Origin: Xestospongia bergquistia
Taxonomy: Eukaryota > Porifera > Demospongiae > Haplosclerida > Petrosiidae
NCBI GenBank assembly: GCA_963965975.1
Contig: OZ014417.1
Span: 8,232,746-8,296,745 of the forward strand
Reading direction: 5' to 3'
DNA length: 64,000 nt
The stretch's first letter is position 1, and every line of letters begins with the position of its first letter. Made by a program: the position numbers and the translations under genes. The notes under the pieces are model-generated. The model had not been told where the DNA came from and did no database searches. It saw nothing but the letters and a program-made list of their open reading frames with translations. Positions 29,496-41,523 of this stretch are shown here, piece after piece.

Positions 29496-32400
29496 TTATT
29501 TATTACTTTTGAAAGAATCTGTTGTTCGAGTTCTCATTAAACGTTCCACAATCTCTAACTTTTTCATTCCCAGTAAACCTTTATCACTTCCTGTGGCTGA
29601 AATGGGAACATCCTCTTTCTCCCCCTCTTGTTTTGACGACACTTTTACTTTAAATAATTCCAACAAGACATGTTGTTCATTTCGTCGCAGCCCCTAACTC
29701 ATTAATATTTAATTGAACAAGAGTATTCTTTTTACCTTCATTTCTAGTATTTTCTGGAAATTACTTGGATCAAAATCTCCCTGCATAATTGATAAATAAT
29801 GAGATACAAATTCTTGAGCTTGTTCATGTGGTGACATCACAATCTATTGAAAAGATTCCCTTATTTTCAGAGACAACCTTCACTTAGTTACCTTAACAAT
29901 TAGTTCTGCTTTCTCCATACCAGTGGCAACCAGTTTGGTAAACCTGTTAAACAAGAATGATCAGTTCTATTAGCATTACTAACTTACGAGGCTGGTGCTT
30001 TCCTAGTGACGGTAGCACCCACTGAAGGTAACTCTAACAATGCACTTTTCAATGAGTGAGTATCCAATAACAACTGTGTGTTAGAAATTAATGTATTGTT
30101 GTTGTTTACATTAATTGTTGTTGTTTACCTGTTCAGCAGCTATTGTATTTATTGGTTTACATTTGTATAAATGTGTTATAAAGGCAGGAATAAAGACACT
30201 GAAAATTAAAAATAAAATTCTTAATTCCTTTTTAGTACATGATGACTTACTTTGCAAATTTATGGCAGAAATTAATGAAATATTTTCTTACAGCTGCCAA
30301 GTTTTGTCTTATCAAAGGAATTGTTGAGCGAAGATGTCCAATAATTTGTGACACATACTGACTTTGATCACCAACAGCTTCAACTGTACCCCAGGGTAGC
30401 TAGATGGGGAATATATTAATACTCCTAACAAATTAGTTATTAATAATACTTTAGTCATTGCATTAAAAGAAGCAACACAAGCTGTTTCACTGTCTTGAAT
30501 GAGGAGTTGTATACATGTTGATGTCAAACTAGTGAAGGGACTCAAACCTAAACTGATAGAATGGGAACAAACCTTCTGAACAAATCCATTTCCTGATTAA
30601 AATCAACTTTATCAACTAAAGACTCATCAATTTTCTCTTTCAGTTTAGATTCCAACTAAAACAATATTGGCAACAAGTGGGTGTGGCTGAACAAGTGGGT
30701 GTGGTTTACCTGTTGTGTAGTTTCCAAGCAATAGTCTGCAGTACACAATATAGTACAAGTCATTGTGATCTCATCACGAGATAGTCGGATATCTTGAGGA
30801 GTATCTCGCTTTAAACCAGTTAGTGTCCGCCTTAATCCACTGTTTAACCTAAATGGTTGCCATGGCAACTAATACATGTATCTATAATTGTTCTTACTTT
30901 GGTAGATTAGCACCTAATATTTTTTCTGTGTATTCTTTGAGATATTTTTGAAAGACAGTTGTTAGTTCTAGTAATGGCGGACCAGTTGATAACGAAGTAC
31001 ATTGAACAAGACATCTCTTATAAAAAATGAAGAGATCGGCAGCACTGGGAAATGCAACAGTGGTCATGTCTCCCTCGGCTGCTCCCTTTGAAGGAAGATA
31101 GGATTTCACATCTGATACAAAATTTTCCATTAGCTCTGATAGGTTCCTATAGTCACATGATTATCACATGATTGTTATGCCACGCCCACTAACTTGTCTT
31201 GTGATTCAATGTACACATTAAGATGAGGTTCAAAACATCGTGATATCATACCAAGGAATGGGGATGAGTCTTGCTTGGAATAGGAACCAGGCTATTACAA
31301 CATATATACAATTTAAAAACAATACATTATATTACATTTTTATGATCATCTTCAGTTGATTCAACTTGCAATACTTTCTTTGGTATCAACTACAATAGTA
31401 TAATTAAGAGGGTGTGGTTAGTGGATGTGGCTTACAGTTTCCATATATGGACTGCCAGCAAATCTTTGAGCTAAAAACTTTTCAAATGCTGTTGTTTTCT
31501 GAATAGCAAACAACAACAATTTGACTTCAAGATCAGCAGCTTTGTTTTTCATAACAACTGAAAGTCCTTTCCTATAAATAAAGGGGATGTGCCCCTGTAA
31601 TTAAATGAGATAATGATGTACTTTGTCTTCTGACAAAATTCAATACATATTCTTTCTGGCATATACCATTCAGGTGGAAATATAGCAGAACATTCTTCCT
31701 CATAATTTAACAGAGTACGTTTTAACCAACTATATCGCCTATCCACCTGTAGGATGGAATTAATGAGATTGTATCTAATTATAAGAATATTTAAATATTA
31801 CTTTATCAAGCCAGGACGGGTCAAGACTCTCATGAAATAACATGTCATAATCGCTAAGTTGCATTTTAACAAACCATATTATCAGCTCTTCCCTAAACCA
31901 TAGAATCATGACAAAAGAGAGAGTGGGAGAGAGAGACTCACTTTGGTGTTTCACCTAACACATCCAGTACAAGACAGGCATCATGAAGCTCCGCCTTAGC
32001 TCCTCCCTAAAATTATATATCAAGTTATTTATTACGCCCGTTACTTACAGCAGTGCCTCGAATTGAAAATGCTTTTTCAAAATCAACTTTAATTTGAGCA
32101 GCAAGATCACGTTTCATTGAGGAAAGTCTAAAACAATTATAATAACGATTAATAATCTATAGAAGCCACACCTACCTTTCAATGAGGTATTTAATTTGAG
32201 GGATGGCTTGATATTTGTTGAATTCTTCCACTACATCTCCTGCTCCATGTAATTGACTGGCTACATGAGCATATTGTCGAAGACGCATATTACGACTAAT
32301 TAATTACATAATTAAAGGATCTCTGTATAAAACTAGCATACTCTATTTCCTCCAAGTTTGTAATTAGTAGGCGGAGTCGCTCCAATGTTCTGACAGAATC

Positions 32401-33058
32401 CATCAAGTGTTTCTTTGCAATATCAAGCTGTTTAATATCACCAGTAATTTTTTGAACCTGTATAATTTATATGAAAGGACTACTCCTAGTAATTAATTTA
32501 TAATTACCATTAATTCAGAATGTTCAGCTTTTTCTTTAATATTTCGTATTCGACCAAACAATTCTTCAATTGCTTTCTGAGCCTCCTCAAGAGCCTAATA
32601 ATTATCTAATTATCTCAATAATTAAAGGGACCCAATTACCTGTCGTCCCTCATGGCCTGCCTCAGCTTGTTCTCGTACAATCGTCCTAATATCTTCATCA
32701 AGCACTTTCATTTTGACTCTCAAACGACTCACAGTATCATCAACACCAGCTAATGACTGTATTATAATTAAAATTACAGGGGTATTTGAATTTAAAAGGT
32801 ACCTGCTCTGTTGGAAATAATGTATTGATGTAGTCTATAGCATCAAAATCATTGCTATCAAGTGGATCATTACTTGGGAAGACCTGTCGACAGTAATAAC
32901 TAGAATGTAGTCGATATTAGAGAGCTTACTTCTTGAATTGCTTCCTCTACTTCAGTAGAATATAAAACAGCTTGAAGTTCCTCAGCAGTCCAATCACCAG
33001 CCATCTTGTCTAGTACGCCTCCTCCTTCCCACTCTGGTTGCTGAGAAGAGGAAGCCAT
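29496..33058 (-). CDS. VPS53: VPS53 subunit of GARP/EARP tethering complexes
   Basis: 844 residues (human 832), 23 exons on the minus strand: 32930-33058, 32803-32883, 32640-32756, 32508-32594, 32342-32457, 32176-32295, 32049-32127, 31942-32006, 31802-31892, 31622-31746, 31436-31571, 31336-31389, 31194-31291, 30898-31146, 30710-30848, 30573-30655, 30450-30552, 30251-30399, 30129-30198, 29988-30073, 29892-29943, 29736-29843, 29496-29693. The N-terminal Vps53 domain shows [19 protein letters not shown] and TLFPTEQSLA, near-identical to human. Later blocks [31 protein letters not shown] and [17 protein letters not shown] also match. GARP/EARP tether endosome-derived vesicles at the trans-Golgi and recycling endosomes. 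The start codon is 30 bp from a 63-bp promoter element also found at EXOSC9, and 205 bp from the divergent GGT start. Confidence 0.97.
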
Positions 33059-33087
33059 GTTCTTGAACCACCCACGTTTAAGTATAG

Positions 33088-33150
33088 TATACGGAGTTAA
33101 TTATTTTCTCCCATTTCGTTTCTGTACAAAATTTAGAATGTTTCCGTATA
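33088..33150. promoter_or_regulatory. 63-bp TATACGGA...TCCGTATA element, copy A
   Basis: Starts with TATACGGA and ends with the exact reverse complement TCCGTATA, with internal AATTTAGAATGTT. It ends 30 bp upstream of the VPS53 start codon, in the VPS53/GGT divergent promoter. A second element of the same length and orientation sits 36 bp upstream of EXOSC9 (47436-47498). Confidence 0.6.
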
Positions 33151-33263
33151 TCTCCGTGTCATTTTGTTGAAGGAGTGGCTGAGATATTGCAGAAATAAAC
33201 AAAGAAAACATACAACATTAGAAAGAACCCTACGTAATACAGTCTGCTAGCGATAGTAGTGTG

Positions 33264-35222
33264 ATGGTAATCTTCATTATTGCTCTGGGAATAGGGCTGT
33301 CATTAAGCCTAACTCTTGGTGATGTGTCTTCAAATACATATAGTTACAAACATGCTGCAGTAGCTACTGATGCTGGTCCATGTTCAGTTGTAGGAACTGA
33401 TATTTTAAAGAAAGGTGGATCAGCTATTGATTCTGCTGTAGCAAGTTTATTATGTATTGGAGTATATAACTTGCAGTCTACTGGGCTTGGAGGTGGGGGG
33501 TTTCTAATGTTTTACAATGCTACAAGTCAGGAGTCATTTTGCATTGATTTTCGTGAGAAAGCTCCAAGTATTATTTCTGATGAAGCAATGCAAAGATATC
33601 TTAATGATCCTAATTCAACCATAAAAGGTATACACTCAATAGTAATGATGTTAGTGATATTACATTCTTTGATAGGTGGACTAGCCATTGGTGTACCGGG
33701 ACAACTTAAAGGAATGTATGAGGCTCATCAACGATTTGGGCGACTTCCTTGGTCTGATGTTGTTGAGCCATCTATTCAGTTAGCTATTGATGGTTTTATA
33801 ATCACACCAGCTATTGCTGATGCTATCGAAGCTGTTCAAAATGATTTAAAGACTGGAAATTATCCTGGTTTAGTGTATGTTACCGTAGTAACTCACTTGA
33901 TTAATATAATTTGTCATTTATAGGGAATTATTGAACCCCAATGGTCAACCACTAAAAGAAGGAGATATCTTAAAACAGCCTGAATTAGCCAAGACTCTAC
34001 AAGCTATAACTAGTGGAGTGGACTATTTTTATAACAGTAGTTTCACTGAAGAAATGGTAGCAGAATTAAGTGACCAGTACAATAGTATCTTAACGGTTGA
34101 TGACTTCAGAGATTACAATGCAGTTATACGACCTGTACTAACCAGCTCTTATAATGGATTACTACTACATAATTTCCCACCACCAGCCAGTGGTGCAGTA
34201 TTAGCATTGATATTAAATATATTAGATGGTAACTCAAGTACATATACCACACGTTATAACAATCATATAATGTTAGGATATAACTTCACTGAAGAGGACT
34301 TTAGTTCTTTAAGCTATCATCGTATTGTAGAAGCATTCAAGTTTAGTTATGCTCAACGTATGGATTTAGGTGATCCAGATTATAATGAAACTATTAATGA
34401 AGTTAGTACTGCTAATATACTTGTTTTACTAGTACTCTATATCAAAGGTGATCAAGTTCATGATGGATCCTACTACAGCAGATATAATGCGTTCTAAAAT
34501 CACTGATAGCACAACTCATGATCCTCAATATTACAAGTTTGATTTGCAATATAATCCACCATCTTACGGTACTACACATCTTTGTGTACTAGATGAAGAA
34601 GGTAATGGTGCTGCTATTACAAGCACTATCAATACATAGTAAGTAGAATATTATAGAACATTATATAATACTGCCTCAGTTTTGGTAGCTTAGTGCGATC
34701 AAGAACTAGTGGTATTATCTTTAATAACGAAATGGACGATTTTGGTGTCCCAGGAAGAAATAATACATATGATTATCCTCCCTCTCCTGCTAATTATTTA
34801 AGAGCTGGTCGTCGACCCCTCTCATCATCTGTGCCAACTATTGTTACTAAGAATGGAGAGATTGTTATGATAGTTGGAGCATCAGGTGGATCCAGGATAC
34901 CCACCTCAACCTCACAAGTATAACACCCACTCATTTAATTACTCCACCACCTCATTTAATATAGGTTTTACTGGATGTTCTCAGTTTTGGAATGACATTA
35001 AGTGATGCAGTGGACATTCCTCGATTACATCATCAATTATTACCAAATTATGTCACAGTAGAGAGTGACTTCCCTTCATTATATATTAATGGATTAGAAC
35101 AACGTCATCATATTGTTAAGAAAACTGGCCCTCTGGCAACTGTTCAAGCAATTTATAAAGAAAATGGTGTAATTTATGCTGCCTCTGACAGAAGAAAAGG
35201 AGGCCAACCAAGTGGCTATTAA
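33264..35222 (+). CDS. GGT1: Gamma-glutamyltransferase
   Basis: Glutathione hydrolase/transpeptidase, 575 residues, 6 exons: 33264-33627, 33676-33874, 33924-34401, 34448-34638, 34680-34917, 34965-35222. An uncleaved-looking N-terminal hydrophobic segment (IFIIALGIGLSLSLTL) fits the family's type II membrane anchor, so the enzyme should face outside the cell. Several NxT/S sites are present. The autoprocessing nucleophile is the first Thr of TTHLCVLD near residue 389. Substrate-site segments TSTINTYFGS, FNNEMDDF and VGASGGSRIP, and the C-terminal DRRKGGQPSGY, match human GGT1. Its stop is 54 bp from the convergent RPAIN stop. Confidence 0.96.
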
Positions 35223-35276
35223 AGTATTAAGTGAGTTTAAAGTCTTATTATATTTATTTTAATTTGATGTTCATTC

Positions 35277-36416
35277 TTATACAATTATATATAGAAACTC
35301 ACAGTCCTAGTTAAGATATAAATAATATATTATTATAATATATATATTATTATTTATATTAACTTACTTGGCATGTCATAATTAAATTGGTCATACCTAC
35401 AATTGATTTTAATGAGAATGATGGAGGCATTACACAGGATTGACTGTGGGAGAAGTTATGATTATGAATATTTATAACATCATACCTGTGTAGTGAAGAT
35501 GCATTTTCTAATTGTTCCTTAACAAAGTCTAGTGTAATACCATCTTGCTAGAAGAGAGAGAGAGAGAGAGATAGAAAGGTTATTATTTGCAAACATGGTA
35601 ACTTACTGCAGTATCTATTGATAAACCACAAGTACAATAGATAATATTAGAGTCCTGACAGAGATTATTTCTATTATAAATGAATTATTATAGCACACAT
35701 AAAGAAGTGGTCATACTTTAGACAAAGAGGACATATGATGTCATCAGTGGTAAGACAATCTATGGCAGCTGTTATGACTTTCTCTGTAAATAATTCTTCC
35801 TCTTCATATTGAGCTATGATATCTTGTTCTATGATGGCAGATATTAGATTGAGACTCATGCTAGAGGACTGAAACTTATAATAGAGACTCATATACCTTC
35901 TTTAATAAGTTCTTGAGTTATGTCATCCATTACAGCTAATATTGCATCAATATCATTAGGGTCCTCCTCATTATCAGAAAACAATCTTTTACTGGCAAGT
36001 TCATCTAACAAGGGGGAGTGGCTTTTACGTTTTTGTCCTCTTAGAGATAGCGGAGGTAGCGATACCTCTGATCTATGTTGTAATGACATCATTAAAATGA
36101 TAACATCATAATGATGTCACCTTAAATTATCCCATTCTTCTTGCATGACATCATAGACTGTATCTACAATATCATCAGATGAGTCTGCCCCCTTATAACG
36201 ATGCTGATCCATTACATTATGACGATTCACCTTTAATCTCTCAACACATCTCTACAAACACAAAACATGGATCAGATCACTACATTATAATAGCATAATC
36301 ACTTGACGATATGTATCCCTCCATCCAAATACATCTCCTGCTTTATATAAACCCTTTCTGTATTGTTGTCTGTCTTGAGGTGTCTGTGATCGACGGGATG
36401 GAGTATGGGATGCCAT
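35277..36416 (-). CDS. RPAIN: RPA-interacting protein
   Basis: 254 residues, 8 exons on the minus strand: 36303-36416, 36121-36251, 35897-36072, 35717-35828, 35607-35670, 35486-35547, 35368-35443, 35277-35306. It follows the RPAIN layout: an N-terminal basic helix with WRDTYRQRCVERLK (human WKEAFRQRCLERMR), EEWDNL, a central acidic helical part (ITQELIKEEQDIIAQYEEE), and a C-terminal zinc finger with CPLC, CTCG and final Cys residues (TCQDCEFLYIIV against SCLACDTWAVIL). RPAIN imports replication protein A into the nucleus. The ends of two short exons were chosen by frame and family alignment, so the 68-nt intron at 35829-35896 is the least certain boundary. Confidence 0.88.
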
Positions 36417-36483
36417 TAGCCAGAGCAGAGAAGGTTATCCTTCAATTTTAACCCGTACTGACCCACGCATGCTCAAACTACTA

Positions 36484-37074
36484 GTTACCGTTAATGAGAT
36501 TCATAAGCGTACACCGTGCCGCCCCACAAAAGCATGAAGACAAAATCTTACGTACATATAAAAGGAAACTTGAACAGTCCTGAGTGCCAGTGTGTTGTGG
36601 GCCAGCGTTCTGCAATGCATCAGACCTCTGAGATGGTTACCAGCATACTCTACGGAGTATCCGAAAGGCCGACTAGGATAGGGCTGGTAGTCTCCCTTTA
36701 AACGAGACGAGGCTGGTGTATTTGTGGTTCCCGGTTCCTGAATGCGACATTCCCTAAGAGCTGGAATCCCGTACGGCTGGTTTTAAGTTAGGGCGACGCT
36801 CCAGCCAGGATTACCTCGCGAAGACGAGGGTTACCAAGCCAGGTGGCGGTCCCAGCTAGCAATAGCAGGGAATCCTGGAGCCTAAGTGGAAGCCTGAGTG
36901 GGTGAGCGAGTAGGAATCGTTTGGGCAACACACAAGGGTTTTTTTTTCATAAATTTAGATTTAGTTTGTGCATTAAGTTCTGTGATAACTACATTTGACA
37001 ATTCTGTAATACTAAGTGTGACACTAAATAGTATAGTTCTTGTCTCAAAATATTTGTTTATTGTGTTAATTTCA
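36484..37074 (+). repeat. Structured GC-rich dispersed repeat, copy 1
   Basis: A 591-bp block repeated in inverted orientation at 47841-48432 with very few differences. The left ~430 bp is clearly more GC-rich than the AT-rich surroundings and holds compact hairpins: ATACTC-TACG-GAGTAT, GAATG-CGA-CATTC and CTCG-CGAAGA-CGAG. Then come GTTTGGGCAACACACAAGG, a T run (~36940-36948) and an AT-rich 3' part. Short open frames are present but their products resemble nothing known. It lies between the RPAIN start (36416) and the CASP start (37306). Confidence 0.85.
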
Positions 37075-37305
37075 TATTACTAATGTAAAGTATCATTGTC
37101 TCTTTTTTATGTTACAACAAATAAAAATCCTTACCTAAACACTATTAATCCACAACGTGTAACTTCTAAGAGAATACAATAAAACTTAAAAGAAGGGGTT
37201 AAAAATTTAGATAACCTTTAATAGCTGTGGGAGTATGACCGGTAGCCATCTTACTTTTAATGAGAGGTGTGGTATAGTTTGTTATGCCACACCCACTAAT
37301 AATAA

Positions 37306-40300
37306 ATGGCTTACCAAAATGCTATTCAATTTTGGAGGGATTTTGATGTTCCATCCTTACAGGTATTTATATTATCATAATAGAGTTTATTGTATATTGT
37401 AATAGAGACAACTTGATGAGGAAGCTGCCAATGTTGCTAGGAGACAAGATGACTCTGATGCCTCAGTCAAGAAACTTGTTGAATTAAGTCGTGATTTTAA
37501 AAGGAATTCTACTGAGGTAATGGACTTATATTAATTGAACTATCTAGTGACATATCCTGTTTTATTAGGATGTCCGTAAAACTGTGTCTCCATTATTGAG
37601 ATCATTTCAATCAGAGATTGATTCTCTCACCAAACGAGCGAATGCATCTGAAACAACTTTCTTAAATGCTTACAAAAAATTTATAGAAATACCAGGTACT
37701 TAATTAATGGTAATTAACCACACCCCCTTTGACCTCACCTACCCAGATCCCATTCCACTCTTGGAACAAGCTTTGTCCCAGCAACAACGATTAAATGCAA
37801 TGCAAGATTTGGAAGTAGAAAACGTTAAACTGAGAGAAACACTTGATGAATATACAAAGGAATTTGCTCAAGTCAAAAACCAAGGTATTAAAAATGATTA
37901 AGTTATCATGTGATTATCATGTGATCAGAGGCAACTATAACCAAACTACGAAATCAAATACGAGAACTGGAGAACAAAGCTGAAGAAAGAGCATCAGTGA
38001 GTTAAATTAATTAATAATTATTGGGTTATTAAATAAACTTCCCTCATAGGTAAAAGCTAATGAATATGAAACTCAACTTTATGAAGCATTTAAAGAGAAA
38101 GAAAAGTATAGAAAATTAATGAATTAATTAACACATTCTTTGTTTACTCAGAGAAATGGATGAACGTGTTGCCATGGCAACAACAAAAATGGAAGAGGCA
38201 GTATCAAAAACAAGTGTATTGCAGTCAGGTAAGTTCATTAATTAGAGGAGGTGTGGCTATTTTATTATCTACAATGTAGCTTTGGATTCTACTCAATTGG
38301 AATTATTTGAACTGAAAAACAGACTAGATGATGACAGTTCAGCCAGGTGAGTAACCCCTAGTAATTATAAATTGTTACTATTAATACAGAGCAGCTGAAT
38401 TAGATATTTTAGTAACTGATTTAGATCGTGCAAATCAACGTGCGTTAACTGCAGAGAGAGAACTTGATAAGCTCAAGAGATCTCAAACAACAACATTAAC
38501 TGATCCTCATCTAAAAGTACATGATATTATTATAACATATAATAATATATGTATATATAGTTATCAGTAGATACGACTGAATTAGAACTTGAGCTTCAAG
38601 CTAAAGATAAAGAATTGAGTTGTGTATTAGATGATGTTGAAAGATTACAAAAAAGTTTGAATGTTCTCAAAGAGAATTCAAGTAAACATATCATGTTATT
38701 GGAGTCTCAGTTGAGAGAGAAAGAGAGCAAGTTAAGGGACTTTGAGCAAACACTAGAACATCAAAAAGATTATGAAGAGATCAAAAAAGAAATAAAGTGA
38801 GTTTATTAATAGTAACATTTCAATTAATACATTTTATTTTAGTATATTGAGGAGTGTTGAGTTCTCATCAAGTACTCATGAGGCAATTCCCACAGTAAGT
38901 TTCTGAGTGATCACATGACTGTCACATGATCTATTTATCTATCTATCTATATATATATATAGAGTTTGACAAAACCTTTGGAAGTTCTTTTGTTGGAGAA
39001 AAACAGAGGTTATTTATGGAAATTAATATTTTATTAATAATTATAATATTCTTAATAGGATTAGTAAATGAAAACACAGCATTAAAGACAGAATTGTCTG
39101 AACTAAGAGGTGAGAGAGAGAGAGAGAGAGAGAGAGGTGTCATCTATTCTCTGTAGGTCACTTTGTCACAGTACAAACACAGTATAAAGAATCATTGCAG
39201 ACATTACAAGATCAAACATCATTAATAACACAATTAGAATCTGATCTAACACGTATTCAACCATATTTACCTCCAAGAACAGAAGGAGAGGTCATTGATA
39301 ATATCTTAATTATTAACTATAATTGTTAAATATAGGGTCAAGCCAGTCCCTCTGATATAATTGCTGAAGCTGTCCGTGATATACATCCTGAGAGGAAATC
39401 ATCAGGTATGAAGGTCTGTTGTCTCATCATGTTAATATTGTGTTATTATAGAAGTGGGCGGAAGTAATGAGTCATTATTATCTATTATTACAAGTCAAAG
39501 GGAACGTTTCAAACAACGAAATATTGAACTACAAACAGTTAGTTCTACTTATATATCCATTTATTTACTATGTATCCATTTATTTACTATGTATCTATTT
39601 ATTTACTATATACCTTAATTTATTAAGTATCTTTTTTCACAAAGGAGTGTCAGCAACAGAAGCAGACTGTCTCCGTTTTACAACGAGAGGTAGACACATT
39701 ACGAGGGGATAATGTTAAAATGTATGAGAAAATAAGATTCCTTCAATCCTACCCATCACAGGTAATTTATAACTATTAATAACTATTAATAACTATTAAA
39801 TATTAATAGCATAAAGGAGGTGATGATACAACAACAAGTCGTTATTCTAATCAATATGAGGCGGGGCTTGATCCATTTGCAGCCTTTAGTGCTAAAGTGA
39901 GATTAATTAAGATATTATTATTAAATTAATTTATTAATTTAGGAAAGACAAAGAAAATACATGCAATTAAGTGGACCTGATAAAGCCACCTTAATAATGG
40001 TCAGGTTAATTTACATTATATCCAATTATTTGTTTATTACAGGGGCGATTTATTCTCTCCAATAAAATAGTTAGAATGGGAGCATTCTTCTATACAATTA
40101 TACTACATCTTATCGTCATGTTGGTAAGTTGTATCACCACGCCCACATTATTAATTACAGGGTGTGTCCCTTGTAGTTATTGGCCAAATTAATCAATACT
40201 ACAGATATGCAAACAGTTGACTTATACAGCGAGTGTGCCAAAAAGTAAGTGTTATTGTTGGCACGTGCATATGTAGTATAGAAGAATATCAGTTAAATTA

Positions 40301-40408
40301 TAGACATCTATTTTTTATAGGTTTAATGAACATATGTCAATGTTTCATCCACCTAATGTAGAAAAAGTAATGGAAACATTTCATGGAGGGGGGGGTGGAG
40401 TGAGATAA
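37306..40408 (+). CDS. CASP golgin (CUX1 Golgi isoform family)
   Basis: Tail-anchored Golgi coiled-coil protein, 666 residues, 22 exons: 37306-37362, 37406-37516, 37569-37695, 37747-37884, 37929-37996, 38050-38105, 38152-38228, 38280-38346, 38390-38516, 38561-38796, 38843-38894, 38963-39008, 39059-39109, 39157-39290, 39336-39405, 39452-39537, 39645-39761, 39810-39896, 39943-39999, 40043-40123, 40177-40244, 40321-40408. Near the N-terminus, QFWRDFDVPSLQRQLDEEA matches CASP QYWKRFDLQQLQRELD. Coiled coil fills residues ~20-560. The conserved C-terminal block includes SLLSIITSQRERFK, ENVKMYEKIRFLQSYP-like sequence, RQRKYMQLSGPDKATL and NKIVRMGAFFYTIILHLIVML (membrane anchor). In vertebrates CASP is spliced from the CUX1 locus; here no CUT or homeobox exons are seen downstream. 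CASP acts in intra-Golgi transport. Confidence 0.95.
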
Positions 40409-40450
40409 CCCTTAATTAAAACATATTAAACTAATAAATGTAATTTAAAT

Positions 40451-41341
40451 TTAATCTGAGTTTAATTTAGGAGGTGCAGTTGCTGGCACAGCATTATATT
40501 CACGTTTAGTTTTCTTATAAATAGACTTGGCTTGTATTTGTATGGGAGTATCTGGTTTATCAGTAAACACAGCTGTTAGATAACCTCCATAGACACATCC
40601 AGTATCAAGACCAGTGGCATAAGGATAACTTTGGAAATAACGACGAGCATCATGTCCAAAATAAATGTGATCTGGTCCTTCCCAAGCTTGGGCCCATGGC
40701 TGACCTTCTGGTTGGGACTTTTTATGGCCTGAAAAAGTTAGACTTTTAACATCAAATGTGACATCCCTCATATGCAGTAGATTATCTTGTTTCTGATGTA
40801 CAATATCTACTCCTGGGACAGCACCAGCATGTACTAACATTACTTGACGAGAGGGAAATCTAAGTGTAAAGGGCAAATTAAATAACCAATCTATTTCCTC
40901 TTTTGATAAATTATTCATCCATTGAAATGAAGAGGGCAGACTTTCTTCCTCTTCTTTATGACGTTGCCATTCTCTTAATGAGATTTCGTCATGGTTACCA
41001 CGGACACAGTACCCACCTAATTCCCGAACTAACTGCACAACTTGTGTACTATTAGGTCCCTTGTTTATAATATCACCTACAAATGCTACGCATACATTAG
41101 GATCACGTGCGTTATACGTGTCCAGTAACTCAACTAATTCATCATAACATCCATGAACATCCCCCACAATCAAAAGACGACGGTCTTGTATCTCGTCTTC
41201 CAGGACAACTCTGTGTTCTACTAACGGAACTGGTAAACCATAGGGTGTTCTGTCAACGAGAAATGGATGACGGGAGCCTGGAAAGAACCTTTTTAGTGTG
41301 TTTCTAAAAAAATGAACACAACAAGCAACAAACACACTCAT
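40451..41341 (-). CDS. ApaH-like metallophosphatase (ALPH)
   Basis: 296 residues in a single uninterrupted exon, in contrast to its intron-rich neighbours. PPP-superfamily metal motifs are present: GDVHG (~67), GDIINKGP (~100) and GNHD (~127), plus later His residues in VHAG and FGHD. Replacing the usual GDxxDRG by GDxxNKGP is the signature of ApaH-like phosphatases, relatives of bacterial Ap4A hydrolase that cut dinucleoside polyphosphates or RNA caps (the trypanosome member decaps mRNA). The N-terminus (SVFVACCVHFFRNTLKRFF) is hydrophobic and basic and could be a targeting signal. I chose the Met at 41341 because the upstream in-frame start is not ATG. Stop is 42 bp from the convergent CASP stop; start is 182 bp from SH2B. 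Confidence 0.85.
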   Translation of the reverse strand: MSVFVACCVHFFRNTLKRFFPGSRHPFLVDRTPYGLPVPLVEHRVVLEDEIQDRRLLIVGDVHGCYDELVELLDTYNARDPNVCVAFVGDIINKGPNSTQVVQLVRELGGYCVRGNHDEISLREWQRHKEEEESLPSSFQWMNNLSKEEIDWLFNLPFTLRFPSRQVMLVHAGAVPGVDIVHQKQDNLLHMRDVTFDVKSLTFSGHKKSQPEGQPWAQAWEGPDHIYFGHDARRYFQSYPYATGLDTGCVYGGYLTAVFTDKPDTPIQIQAKSIYKKTKREYNAVPATAPPKLNSD

Positions 41342-41523
41342 CTCGAATCTGAAAACCACGCCTATCAATGAAATTTAATTATAAGATCATTAATAGGGTT
41401 TTACTCAAACACGTTCTTATTTATTGTAGCCGTAAAGCCTAGAGACTAAACTATTACATAAAGTACAAGAAGAGAGTGTCATTGGCAGGAAATCTACGAG
41501 AACACTTTATTACCGTTACCGTA

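Noticed and set aside
35674-35892. Extra N-terminal coding sequence between RPAIN exons 3 and 4
   Set aside because: Phase does not fit; the acceptor at 35829 gives KEEQDIIAQYEEE, matching the human protein, so this stretch is intron.
36516-36701. 61-codon frame starting MPPHKSMKTKS, repeated at 48215-48400
   Set aside because: Present in both copies of the structured repeat but lacks similarity to any protein I know, and the shared sequence extends far beyond it on both sides; conservation reflects the recent repeat, not coding.
36484-37074. 5S rRNA, U1/U2/U6 snRNA, RNase P or tRNA-derived SINE as identity of the structured repeat
   Set aside because: None of the conserved blocks of these RNAs (5S A/C boxes, Sm site context, tRNA A and B boxes) could be matched.
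40141-40244. Early stop in CASP after the first membrane-anchor half
   Set aside because: Arises only if the acceptor at 40160 is used; the acceptor ending at 40176 continues the anchor and the conserved CASP tail.
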